A stretch of DNA of 64,000 nucleotides from Mannheimia cairinae. GTDB taxonomy: Bacteria > Pseudomonadota > Gammaproteobacteria > Enterobacterales > Pasteurellaceae. The notes beneath the pieces were generated by a model. The model ran no database searches, was not told the origin of the DNA, and saw nothing but the letters and a program-made list of their open reading frames with translations. Below are positions 39,994-48,770 of this stretch, one piece after another. Every line of letters starts with the position of its first letter. Position 1 is the first letter of the stretch. The DNA lies in the NCBI RefSeq assembly GCF_028649535.1, contig NZ_JAQSJE010000009.1, forward strand, positions 124,001 to 188,000, in the 5' to 3' direction. The translations under genes were made by a program, and so were the position numbers.

Positions 39994-40095
39994 AGTTATC
40001 CTTTATAGAAGTGAAAAAGAGCGGTTGTTTTTTCGCAAAATTTCGGTATTATGTAGCAGTTGCACAAAGAAACCAAAAACTGAATAATCAACCGT

Positions 40096-40134
40096 AAAAA
40101 AGCCTTGAGTGTAGTGATAAGCTCAAGGCTTTTT
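40096..40134. terminator. Bidirectional hairpin upstream of the MATE gene, after the MerR gene
   Basis: AAAAAGCCTTGAG / CTCAAGGCTTTTT is a perfect 13-bp stem with A and T flanks on either side. It lies beyond the stop of the metal-responsive MerR gene (minus strand, 40233) and likely ends it. Confidence 0.75.
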
Positions 40135-40232
40135 AATTTAGGTGCTAATCTACTTCAGCCTCTAAAAATAATATTTTTGCAACTTATTGAATGGTTAGTT
40201 AAAGAGATTATATTTGTATCATGAGTAATCTT

Positions 40233-40634
40233 TTATTTTATCTCTCTAATTGCTTTAATTACCTGACAATGTGCTACATCATGTTCTTTACAACCAACAA
40301 ATTGTTCCAAAAATTGTTTTACTTGTTGTAATTGTTCAATTTGGTATAGAACCTGTTGTAAGTGTTTTTCTGCCAAGTCATCTGCAATTTGGCACTGATT
40401 ATTTGGATCCTCTTGTAATAGACAAAGTTGTTTGATTTCTTCTAAACTAAAGCCAATTGAGCGACAAGTCTTAATAAAGCGGAGTTGTATCAGCTGTTTT
40501 TCATTAAAAATACGGTAGCCATTTTTTTGCCGTTGAGCCGCAGTTATCAATCCTAATTTTTCGTAATAACGAATAGTCTCTAAATTGACCCCACTCGCTT
40601 TACTTAATTCATTAATTTTAAAAAATTTATTCAT
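40233..40634 (-). CDS. Metal-responsive MerR-family regulator (ZntR/CadR-like)
   Basis: A 133-residue regulator. The winged helix FKINELSKASGVNLETIRYY is followed by the dimerisation coil. Cysteines at 81, 115 and 123 (the last two in CKEHDVAHC) line up with Cys79, 114 and 124 of ZntR, pointing to Zn2+, Cd2+ or Pb2+ as inducer. It is divergent from the CDF transporter gene, whose promoter has the 19-base spacer that MerR proteins act on. A CueR role (Cu+) is less likely, since CueR lacks a Cys at the position of ZntR Cys79. Confidence 0.85.
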   Translation of the reverse strand: MNKFFKINELSKASGVNLETIRYYEKLGLITAAQRQKNGYRIFNEKQLIQLRFIKTCRSIGFSLEEIKQLCLLQEDPNNQCQIADDLAEKHLQQVLYQIEQLQQVKQFLEQFVGCKEHDVAHCQVIKAIREIK

Positions 40635-40640
40635 TACCTA

Positions 40641-40671
40641 TTGACCCTGTAATGATTACGGAGTTTATAGT
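40641..40671 (+). promoter_or_regulatory. MerR-type promoter/operator of the CDF transporter
   Basis: TTGACC (40641-40646) and TATAGT (40666-40671) are 19 bases apart, two more than normal. The dyad CCTGTAA-TGA-TTACGG lies in the spacer. This is the classic metal-MerR operator. Confidence 0.8.
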
Positions 40672-40707
40672 TTATTAAATTTTAAATGAAAACTCACGGA
40701 GATAATC

Positions 40708-41319
40708 ATGTCATGTTCAAATCATTGTCATTCAAATTCTACTCATTTCTCTTCGCAATACCGTTATGCATTATGGCTTGCGTTTGGGCTAAATTTCATC
40801 ATGTTTATTGTTGAAATTGTGACGGGAATAGAATCAGGTTCTACTTCCTTGTTATCAGATAGCCTTGATTTTTTTGGAGATAGTGCAAATTATTTAATAA
40901 GTCTGTATGTTTTGCCTATGGCATTAATCTATCGAGCTAAAGCCTCTCTTATTAAAGGTACAACAATGGGAGGGTTTGGATTATTTATTCTTTTCACCAC
41001 ATTGTACCGTTGGTTTTATGGGGATATACCTAATTATAGCCAAATGAGTTTTGTTGGTTCTCTCGCGTTATTGATTAATCTTACTGCAGCATGGGTGCTT
41101 TATCATTTTCGAGAAGGTGATAGCAATATGCGTGGTGTCTGGCTTTGTACTCGAAATGATGCTATTGGTAATGTAGTGATTATCTTAGCTGGCGCTGTCG
41201 TTTATTTCACCCAATCAAAATATCCCGATTTAATTGTCGCTTTTGTATTAGCATTTCTTGCGATTCAAGCGGCACGAGAGGTTATTTTTCAAGCTTGGAA
41301 AGAATTGAAGCAATCATAA
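40708..41319 (+). CDS. Short cation-diffusion-facilitator metal exporter
   Basis: A 203-residue membrane protein with six helices. It begins with a metal-binding tail, MSCSNHCHSNSTH. SDSLDFFGDSANYL supplies the helix-2 DxxxD site and RNDAIGNVVIILAG the helix-5 site. The cytoplasmic C-terminal domain of full CDF proteins (about 90 residues) is missing, as in a known family of short members. The MerR gene opposite implies export of Zn2+, Cd2+ or a similar ion. SD GGAGAT precedes the ATG. Confidence 0.8.
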   Translation: MSCSNHCHSNSTHFSSQYRYALWLAFGLNFIMFIVEIVTGIESGSTSLLSDSLDFFGDSANYLISLYVLPMALIYRAKASLIKGTTMGGFGLFILFTTLYRWFYGDIPNYSQMSFVGSLALLINLTAAWVLYHFREGDSNMRGVWLCTRNDAIGNVVIILAGAVVYFTQSKYPDLIVAFVLAFLAIQAAREVIFQAWKELKQS

Positions 41320-41515
41320 CACATTAAGATAAGGTTAATAAGATTTATTATAAGCAGTATAGCGGTTAAATTCTATCGATATTTGACCGCGCTTTACTCA
41401 CTAAAATTTCAATATATCGCTTTCTTTTGGCACATTGACATTTTCTAATTTATTGTCTTTTACAAATTGTCACATCTCACCAGAGGTAACTGTAACGTGG
41501 TTTATCAGATTCTTC

Positions 41516-41662
41516 TTACTGCCCAATAACAACATCCCAAGGCAACCCCTCTTCATTTTCCAATGCTAACCAAATTGTATCATCTTGTACGGAATCGTGA
41601 GTATTATCCATTTCATAATCAAAATGAATATCTTGTATATCAATAACAATGATAGATTTCAT
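41516..41662 (-). CDS. Small hypothetical protein (48 aa) beside the IS1595 element
   Basis: ATG at 41662 gives MKSIIVIDIQDIHFDYEMDN, continuing acidic to ...GLPWDVVIGQ and a TAA. Beyond that TAA the same frame continues EESDKPRYSYLW before a TGA, so the stop may be a mutation. A strong SD (AGGGAGG, minus strand) lies 12 bases upstream, apparently within the end of the adjacent IS. No family recognised. The rest of 41320-41515 shows nothing. Confidence 0.4.
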   Translation of the reverse strand: MKSIIVIDIQDIHFDYEMDNTHDSVQDDTIWLALENEEGLPWDVVIGQ

Positions 41663-41686
41663 AGTAAATATACCTCCCTTTTTCTA

Positions 41687-42745
41687 TTAAGCTGCTATAT
41701 GGTATTGTTGATTATCACTTAGACTTGATACCCCAAAGGAAACGGGCGGTCTTTTATTACCTTGCCAATAGCCGACGAAATGGCGTGATGGCGGACAACT
41801 TAGGCATTTATTGAGTAATTCATTGAATTTCTCTTGAATACTTTTACGTCGTTCATCTTCTCGCCAAGCGGTTTCATTCGCATAGTGAATAAGGTAGTGA
41901 TTACTCATTCGATGGTGTATCCCTGTAATCATTCTTCGTAACCGAGCAAAAAAGGATTCTGCTAAATTGTTTGTAATCCCCTCTATTGAACAATATTCTT
42001 GTGAGTGATTTACCCGTTCTAATTGATAATGCAAAGCAAGGCTGTCGTAAGCAGAGTTTTCATCAGCACAAATTATACTATTCGGCTTCACCAATTTATG
42101 TGTTAGGGCTAGAATATCTTGAGTATTTTCTTCCTTAATAAGCGCTACAATACTTCTATCCGCACCTTGAATCCTATTCTGATTAGTAGCTCGTTGGCGA
42201 AATACCATAACACACGCTTTATCTTTTCGTTGATTACGTTTTGCTCGTCTATCTATACGTTTATGTTTGAAATTCTTTGGGCGAAGATAATAATTCACAT
42301 AACAACCATCTATATGAACTTCGCCCGAAAGTGCGGTTAAATCTTTAGTGAGATTAAGTGACTCTCTGAATTTATGCAGAAGAATCCAAGCTGTTTTATA
42401 TTGCACATTGAGCTTATGTGAAAGCGCAACGGCAGACAATCCTTTACTCTCGGTAGTAAATAGATATAGGGCAATAAGAATTTGCCTTAGTGATAATTTA
42501 TGGGATTGGAAAATAGTACCTGTCGTAATTGAAAAGCGAGCGTGACAATGCTTACATTGCCATTGTTGTCGAGTTTTAATGAAGTAGGCAGAATGACGAA
42601 TACCGCAGCGAGGGCAAACTTGCTCTTCTTCTGTTCCCCATCGGGCCTTTTTGAGTAGAGCCATTATTTCAGTATCAGCAAGCCCAGCCACTTGTATCAG
42701 TGACAAGCGGCGAGCTTTTGCAGATAACAGGAAATGCTGTGCCAT
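41687..42745 (-). CDS. IS1595-family transposase
   Basis: A 352-residue DDE-type transposase. The start at 42745 gives MAQHFLLSAKARRLSL, matching the second transposase of this window; the 21 extra codons upstream lie in a hairpin and are unlikely to be coding. The zinc ribbon CPRCGIRHSAYFIKTRQQWQ continues to CKHCHARF. The catalytic domain runs from SGEVHIDGCYV to ADENSAYDSL and NLAESFFARLRR. It holds a Haemophilus-dialect uptake signal (AAAGTGCGGTTAA, 42328-42340), unlike the local dialect. Confidence 0.92.
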   Translation of the reverse strand: MAQHFLLSAKARRLSLIQVAGLADTEIMALLKKARWGTEEEQVCPRCGIRHSAYFIKTRQQWQCKHCHARFSITTGTIFQSHKLSLRQILIALYLFTTESKGLSAVALSHKLNVQYKTAWILLHKFRESLNLTKDLTALSGEVHIDGCYVNYYLRPKNFKHKRIDRRAKRNQRKDKACVMVFRQRATNQNRIQGADRSIVALIKEENTQDILALTHKLVKPNSIICADENSAYDSLALHYQLERVNHSQEYCSIEGITNNLAESFFARLRRMITGIHHRMSNHYLIHYANETAWREDERRKSIQEKFNELLNKCLSCPPSRHFVGYWQGNKRPPVSFGVSSLSDNQQYHIAA

Positions 42746-42755
42746 AAAAAACAAA

Positions 42756-42831
42756 AGTCCCTTTATTACAACTCTCGATTTTCCAAGCCTTTTTAGGCTT
42801 AAAAACAATCAAAAACTGTAATAAAGGGACT
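42756..42831. repeat. Inverted repeat in the transposase leader
   Basis: AGTCCCTTTATTACA (42756-42770) and TGTAATAAAGGGACT (42817-42831) are perfect 15-bp inverted copies. Between them AAGCCT-TTTT-AGGCTT (42785-42800) makes a second hairpin. Such a structure can sequester start signals from read-through transcripts. Confidence 0.7.
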
Positions 42832-43078
42832 ATTATCCGTGGCGAAAATGATATAAGTTATTAGGGGACATGTCAAGCGAAATTTTCAATCAAAAATCAG
42901 AATGCTTGTCAAGTTATTTTTAATAAATATTGCAAAATAATTTTAAGTTTTTGATAAAGAAAGATTATTTTTTAGGAATAATGGGTAATATTTATGATAT
43001 TTACCTAGTTTGTTTGCTTTATTTTTAATCAGTTTTAATTCAATGAATTAGATAAATAATGAGCAATTTTAATATTAA

Positions 43079-43096
43079 GCCACCCCAAAGGGTGGC
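43079..43096 (-). terminator. Hairpin after the truncated gene
   Basis: GCCACCC-CAAA-GGGTGGC, a perfect 7-bp GC-rich stem, followed on the minus strand by TTAATATT. It lies 17 bases beyond the stop at 43113. The 42834-43078 stretch shows no gene. Confidence 0.55.
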
Positions 43097-43112
43097 AACA
43101 AAGGAATTAGTA

Positions 43113-43409
43113 TTAAGGACAGCGATAATATCTTTTACTATCAACAATGATAGTATTCTTATTCACTAATTTAGCGCTAAGATTTTCTATTTTATCTTCT
43201 GTTTCTTCGTTCATTTCTCCCATATCTATTATTTTCACTTTGACTTGTGCGCTAAAAGCATCTTGAGTTAGTGAATAGAATTTAGCAATTTTGTGTAAAC
43301 TAAACCCTATAAATTCTAATATATTATGCTCTGGAGTGATATTTAGCTTACCTAGTTCATAAATAGGGAAGTTGATACCATTAACTCTTTTATCTCCCTC
43401 ATGTTTACC
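43113..43409 (-). pseudogene. 5'-truncated hypothetical gene
   Basis: An open minus-strand frame reads KHEGDKRVNGINFPIYELGK, continues LNITPEHNILEFIGF and on to IIVDSKRYYRCP and TAA at 43113, about 98 residues of protein-like sequence. It has no usable start: the frame is closed by TAA above 43409, and the nearby ATG is in another frame. A proper terminator follows. It is probably the remains of a gene cut when the restriction locus arrived. The family is not recognised. Confidence 0.4.
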
Positions 43410-43453
43410 TTATAATTGATTGGATTTTCAACAAAATACTTTAGGAACTTTGT

Positions 43454-45432
43454 ATGCAAACTCAACTATTAAAAGAAATTAACTCTGTTTTAAAGGGCTT
43501 CCCACAATATTGGAATGGTGAAACATTGAAACGAAGCGAAGTGATTACGGCTATAGAGAACAAAGAACCATTGATAATAAAAGCTTTAGCATCGAATGAA
43601 AAATTAAAACAGCAGTATAGCACCGACATTGATGGCATTTTATTATTTGATTTTGCTAAATTAATCAATTTGATTCAATATAAGGAGTATTGGAAAGACA
43701 GCTTTACAAAGTATAAAAACAAAATAGGTTTAACATCTAACGGTAACTATCTAATTGATAGTGGTGATATTGTTTTAGATTTTCCTTTTAAAGACTGCAT
43801 GCTTGAAGGCGGCATGAGTAGATCTGAAATCGGGAAAAATGAAGTTTTTTACAATGAAATTATTGCAGCTGACGAAATTGATAGACTAAAACAACCTAAA
43901 GTATTAGTTAATGCAAAAAGATACTCTGCTGGTGGTGTAGAAGATGGTATTTCAAAAATAACTCTTGAAGATAACTTAATTATTAAAGGGAACAATCTAC
44001 TAGCATTGCATAGTTTGAAAAAACGCTATGAAGGACAAATCAAGCTGATATATATTGATCCCCCTTATAATACTGGCTCTGATGAGTTTATGTATAACGA
44101 TAAATTTAGCCGTTCTACATGGCTAACATTCATGAAAACCGTTTGGAAATTGCTCGTGATTTATTGAATGAGCAAGGAGTTATTGTTATACAGTGTGATT
44201 ATAATGAAGACGGATATTTAAGAGTGTTGTCGGATGAAGTTTTTGGTAGTGAAAATTTCTTAGCAAATATTGCTGTTCGTTCATCAACTCCCAGCGGAAC
44301 AAAAACAGCGCATAAGAATACTAAAATAATTAAGCAAAAAGATACTATTTTTGTTTATAAAAAGAAAAGCGTAACACTTAATCCGCAATATATTCCTCGT
44401 CAAAATTGGGACAAACATTATACCGAATATCTCTATAAAACTGAATCTGGAGAATGGGCATTAAAAAAATTAAAAGATGTTCTAATTGAGGAGGGAATTG
44501 ATATACCTATTGCAGATCTAAATCCAACAGATAAAAAAATCAATGAATTCATCAACAAACATAAAGAAAATATTTGTAGGTTGCAGTCACATAAAAATGA
44601 AAAAGTTGCCAACATCTCTAGAAATAAATTTCAAGACAAAATCTATGAGAATTATGTTGATGGTGAGTTAGAAGGTTTATATTACAATGGACAAGTCATT
44701 ACTTTAATTAAAAGTGGACTCAAGCCAGTAATTGTAAATAAATCTTCAGGTGAATATTGGTCTATGTTGCTATGTGATTTTTGGAGTGATATAGATTTTC
44801 AGAATACCCAAAATGAAGGCGGTGTGAGCTTTCCAACTGGCAAAAAACCAGAAGCATTACTTAAGCGAATTATTGACTTAACAACTAATCCAAAAGACAT
44901 TGTACTGGATTATCACTTAGGCAGTGGCACAACCGCAGCTGTTGCTCATAAAACGGGTAGGAAATATATCGGAATCGAGCAAATGGACTATATTGAAACA
45001 CTAGCTGTGAAACGATTACAAAATGTAATACAAGGTGATAATAGTGGTATATCAAAGGCGATTGACTGGCAAGGTGGTGGCTCATTCGTCTATTGCGAAT
45101 TAGCTAAACTAAACCAAAGCTATGTAGATTCTATATTAAGAGCAGAATCTACCGAACAGCTAAACTCTATTCTTGATGTTATGCAACATGAAGCTTATCT
45201 TAATTACCAAATTGAGCTAGAAAACCTATTGAAATCAACCTATGAGGTAGATGGTGTTGAGCATGAAGTTGAATTTTCTCAACTATCTCTTGCTGAACAA
45301 AAAGAATTGCTGATTGCATTGCTAGATAAAAACCAGTTATATGTAAACTTATCAGAAATTGACGATGTGGAGATGAAGATCTCTGATACGGACAAAAAGT
45401 TCACTCAAAGTTTCTATCAGTTGGAGATATAA
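43454..45432 (+). pseudogene. mod: Type III DNA methyltransferase (Mod), one frameshift
   Basis: Two overlapping frames make one beta-class adenine-N6 methyltransferase of about 659 residues. Frame 1 (43454-44167) holds the catalytic DPPYNTGSDEF at residue 202, then runs off as TWLTFMKTVWKLLVIY. Frame 2 (44119-45432) continues in register as ENRLEIARDLLNEQG and carries the target-recognition region and the SAM motif DYHLGSGTTAAVAHKTG. Adding one A to AAAA at 44134-44137 would give FMKNRLEIARDLL. If real, the strain lacks active Mod, so Res would have no methylating or recognising partner. SD AGGA precedes the ATG. res starts one base after. Confidence 0.9.
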
Positions 45433-45433
45433 A

Positions 45434-48124
45434 ATGGCTAAGAAAAAGACTTTAATTATTGATGATAGTGAACTACTGGTTAGAAAATTAAGACAGCGAT
45501 TTAAAAGGAACTATCTAGACCTATTCGGTGATAATGATCGTTGGGACTGTTCATATATTCAGAATAACCTCAAGGATAAACTACGCCCATATCAGGAAGA
45601 AACACTATTTTTCTTCCATGATTGTCAATCTAATAGCAAAACTGAGCTTAATTTCCGCCACTTAATGTTTAATCTAGCAACAGGTGCAGGTAAAACCATG
45701 TTAATGGCTGCGACTATGTTATATCTGTTTAAAGAAAAGGGGTTCCAAAATTTCCTGTTCTTTGTTCATACTGACGGGATTCTACAAAAAACCATTGATA
45801 ACCTAGTCAACTCCGGTTCTTCTAAGTATTTATTTACTCCAGTCATTGAAATTGATGGTAGAGATATAAAAATTGAACAAGTTGATGTTTTCCCAAAAAC
45901 ACCAAATGACAATACAATTTACTTAAAACTAGCAACCATTAATAAGGTTCATTTAGACTTAAACAACCAAAAAGAAAATACTATTACTTTTGAAGATTTA
46001 CAAGATATACCATTAGTTATGTTGGCTGATGAAGCGCACCATTACAATGCGGCCACCGCTTCAACTAAAAAAGAAAAAGAAGATGCTGGCAAATGGGAGA
46101 GAACAATTGAAAAATTGCTCAATATAAATAATTGCAATCGACTATTGGAGTTTACAGCAACTATTGATTTATCTAATGAAGATTTATTTAACAAATATAA
46201 AGATAAAATTGTGCAACGCTACGATTTAAGAAAATTCATGGAAGATGGATTTTCAAAAAAAGTAATGTTACTACAAGTCAATCAAGATGATAAAACTAAA
46301 ATGCTTGATGCCATTTTGCTTAGTCAGTATCGCAAGCTAATTGCTAGTAAGAATGGCATCTTAAGTTTCAAACCAGTGATTATGTTTAAATCAAATCAAA
46401 TTGATGTGTCAATAGATAAACATGAAGAGTTTAATCAAGTTATTAATGATTTGACTGTTGAACAAATTACTAATCATTTACAAGATAAGCAAAAGGTATT
46501 ATCTGATAAGCCAGCAAGCATTTGGCATAAAGTAGCAAAATTCTACGGCGAGTTAGATTTGCAAGATGTGCTTTTAGGTATTAAAAAAGATTTTAATGAA
46601 TTAAATATCATTAATGCAAACGGCAAAGAAATGATTGATGAAGGCAATGCTAAAATACTCAATACATTAGAAGATGCTAACAACCCTTTCCGAGTGGTCT
46701 TTGCTGTTGCCAAACTAAATGAAGGTTGGGATGTATTAAACTTGTTCGATATTGTCAGAATTAGTGAAAAAGCTGTTTCAACTTCAGCTAGCACTAATCA
46801 AGAAGCTCAATTAATTGGTCGTGGAGCAAGATATTTCCCATTCTTTTATAAAAATGAAAAGCTAGGAAAAAGACGATTTGATAATCAAAATACTGAATTA
46901 GCTATTCTAGAACAGTTGCATTATCACACTATTAATGAAACGAGTTATATCAATAACTTAAATAACTCAATTACACAAACTCGTTTGCTGACTAGTCTTG
47001 ATGGCTCAGAACAGGTTTTTACTGTGAAAGTAAAAGAAAGTTTTAAAAAGACTTTAGCCTATCAAGAAGGAAAACTATATCGTAATAGAACTAAATCAGT
47101 TAGCCCAAAAGAAAGAACATTACACTCTTACACTGATAAGGACATATTTTTATCTTATAAGATTGCTGATGAAAGTTTATTATCAGAAATCAAAAATTTA
47201 AACCTTGCTAACTCTAAAAGTAAATCAGTTAAGGTTGAAACATTAAAAGCTGGAAGATCATATTTTAGAAAAGCTATTCAACGATTGAAATTTTATCAAT
47301 TTAGTAACCTAAAACGATACTTTCCTATTTTAAACAGCATTGATGAATTTATCAGAGATTACTTAAGTAGCATAAAAGTGCAAGTAACAATTCCAGAAGG
47401 ATTGAATTTAAGCGAACTAACACCCAAAGAAAGGCTAAATCTACTAGAAGAAGCACTAGCTAAGATAGCAATTAATATTACCAAAAACTATCAAAAAGCT
47501 ACTGGCACAAAGGTGTTCTATGGTACAGCTCTTAATGAGATTATTAAAGATTACGAAATTAAAGTAGAAGATAGTACAGACAACATTTCTCAAAAAATCA
47601 CCGCTAAAAATATGATTGGTAAGAAATGGTTTGTTTATGATAATGCAGTCTTAAATCAACTAGAACATCAAATGTTAAGCGATATGCATGAGGTCATCTT
47701 GAAGCTTGAAGTAAAGTATAGAGATGTTTATCTCATTCGCAACGATGAACGATCATCTAGTTTCAAATTAACTGAATTTGATGGTGTTAGAGGGTTTATG
47801 CCAGACTTTATCTTAATTCTAAGCAATGATAATGAACAGACTTTCTATCAGGTTATTCTTGAACCAAAAGGGGAACCATATTATCTACAGGATAAATGGA
47901 AAGAGAATATGCTCGAGCAGATGAATGGAGAGGATATTATTATAGAGGAATCTGATAGAGTAAGATTGGTAGGGGTGAAATTCTATAGGCAATTCAATGA
48001 TGGTACTACGGATTTTACTCAAGAATTTTTTGATGATTTGGCTAAGAAAATTTTTGATGGAAAATCTTTAATTGAATCAAAATCAACCCTTATTGATGAT
48101 AAACAAGGCTTGCTGTTTGACTAA
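45434..48124 (+). CDS. res: Type III restriction enzyme, Res subunit
   Basis: An 896-residue SF2 helicase/translocase-nuclease. Walker A is ATGAGKTMLMA (about residue 82), the DEAH-type box ADEAHHYNA (about 199), motif III-like FTATI, and motif VI region QLIGRGARYFPF. The C-terminal PD-(E)xK nuclease is seen as PDFILIL (790) and EPKGEPY (810-816). With Mod it cleaves DNA near head-to-head unmethylated sites. Intact here although mod is broken. A strong terminator follows at 48135. Confidence 0.95.
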   Translation: MAKKKTLIIDDSELLVRKLRQRFKRNYLDLFGDNDRWDCSYIQNNLKDKLRPYQEETLFFFHDCQSNSKTELNFRHLMFNLATGAGKTMLMAATMLYLFKEKGFQNFLFFVHTDGILQKTIDNLVNSGSSKYLFTPVIEIDGRDIKIEQVDVFPKTPNDNTIYLKLATINKVHLDLNNQKENTITFEDLQDIPLVMLADEAHHYNAATASTKKEKEDAGKWERTIEKLLNINNCNRLLEFTATIDLSNEDLFNKYKDKIVQRYDLRKFMEDGFSKKVMLLQVNQDDKTKMLDAILLSQYRKLIASKNGILSFKPVIMFKSNQIDVSIDKHEEFNQVINDLTVEQITNHLQDKQKVLSDKPASIWHKVAKFYGELDLQDVLLGIKKDFNELNIINANGKEMIDEGNAKILNTLEDANNPFRVVFAVAKLNEGWDVLNLFDIVRISEKAVSTSASTNQEAQLIGRGARYFPFFYKNEKLGKRRFDNQNTELAILEQLHYHTINETSYINNLNNSITQTRLLTSLDGSEQVFTVKVKESFKKTLAYQEGKLYRNRTKSVSPKERTLHSYTDKDIFLSYKIADESLLSEIKNLNLANSKSKSVKVETLKAGRSYFRKAIQRLKFYQFSNLKRYFPILNSIDEFIRDYLSSIKVQVTIPEGLNLSELTPKERLNLLEEALAKIAINITKNYQKATGTKVFYGTALNEIIKDYEIKVEDSTDNISQKITAKNMIGKKWFVYDNAVLNQLEHQMLSDMHEVILKLEVKYRDVYLIRNDERSSSFKLTEFDGVRGFMPDFILILSNDNEQTFYQVILEPKGEPYYLQDKWKENMLEQMNGEDIIIEESDRVRLVGVKFYRQFNDGTTDFTQEFFDDLAKKIFDGKSLIESKSTLIDDKQGLLFD

Positions 48125-48134
48125 ATAGGCTAAC

Positions 48135-48163
48135 AAAAGCACGCTATATGCGTGCTTTTATTT
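48135..48163 (+). terminator. Terminator of the mod-res operon
   Basis: AAAAGCACGC-TATAT-GCGTGCTTTT, a perfect 10-bp stem with T-rich exit, 10 bases after res. Confidence 0.88.
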
Positions 48164-48320
48164 TGCAACATCTCTATGATGCAAATATCTTACGTCTATA
48201 TGAAAAACTTTTCGCTACTCTCTCATATAGCCTTTCTAAAGACGATTACCTCTAATAATAGCTAATTTACTATTCATACACCAACTAATTTTAGCCTCTA
48301 ATAGCAATCATTTCTAACAA

Positions 48321-48659
48321 TTATTTTAGCTCTTCTGAAACCATGGTTGCTGTTTGATGAATGATTTTCTGACCTAAATCTGTTGTACTTCTTACTTTCT
48401 CAATTAATTCTAATTCTTTAGATGTTAAAGTGGAATGATCGATTTTATTAATAAACATCTCACCATTCCCTGTAATCAGCCAATTCAAATTTACATTCAT
48501 CTTTTCACAAATTTTATTAAGAGCCTCTGCATTTGGATCTCTTTCTTCTCGTAAGTAATTTTGAACAGAACGATAAGGAATTTCTGTTAATTCTGAAAAG
48601 GCTTTAATTGTTAAAGATTGAGCGTCAAGCAACGCTTTTAATCTATCACTTATGTTCAT
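48321..48659 (-). CDS. HTH (XRE/CI-like) repressor
   Basis: A 112-residue protein. The HTH IKAFSELTEIPYRSVQNYLR is followed by NWLITGNGEMF, as in small phage-type repressors, and a helical tail. Its start is 111 bases from the second transposase gene, on the opposite strand. The strong TATAAT of that promoter overlaps, on the other strand, an ATTATA/TATACT likely used by this gene, so it may repress both. It could also come from a vanished prophage. Confidence 0.75.
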   Translation of the reverse strand: MNISDRLKALLDAQSLTIKAFSELTEIPYRSVQNYLREERDPNAEALNKICEKMNVNLNWLITGNGEMFINKIDHSTLTSKELELIEKVRSTTDLGQKIIHQTATMVSEELK

Positions 48660-48673
48660 TTGAGCATTCCATA

Positions 48674-48702
48674 TTGACTTTTTATGTTCTTTTTAGTATA
48701 AT
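48674..48702 (+). promoter_or_regulatory. Strong sigma-70 promoter of the second transposase
   Basis: TTGACT (48674-48679), a 17-base spacer, and TATAAT (48697-48702). It lies in the gap between the divergent repressor and transposase genes. ACCC-GAAT-GGGT (48720-48731) forms a small dyad in the predicted leader. Confidence 0.7.
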
Positions 48703-48770
48703 TTAGAGAATAAACAATACCCGAATGGGTTTATTTTATATTAAATCAATCACTAAATCAAAGAAACATC

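Larger units (their letters stand above)
41674..42833 (-). mobile_element. IS1595-family insertion sequence
   Basis: The transposase gene is bracketed by TCCCTTTTTCTATTA at the left and, reading inward from the right, GTCCCTTTATTACAG, which share TCCCTTT-rich ends. No matching target duplication was found (flanks AATATACC and TATTATCC differ), so the exact ends are uncertain. Confidence 0.5.

Noticed and set aside
41660-42845. 8-bp target-site duplication for the first IS1595 element
   Set aside because: Left AATATACC and right TATTATCC are similar but not equal, and the ends are not fixed.
43440-45432. Phase-variable repeat tract in mod
   Set aside because: No tetra- or pentanucleotide run; the shift occurs at a run of only four As.
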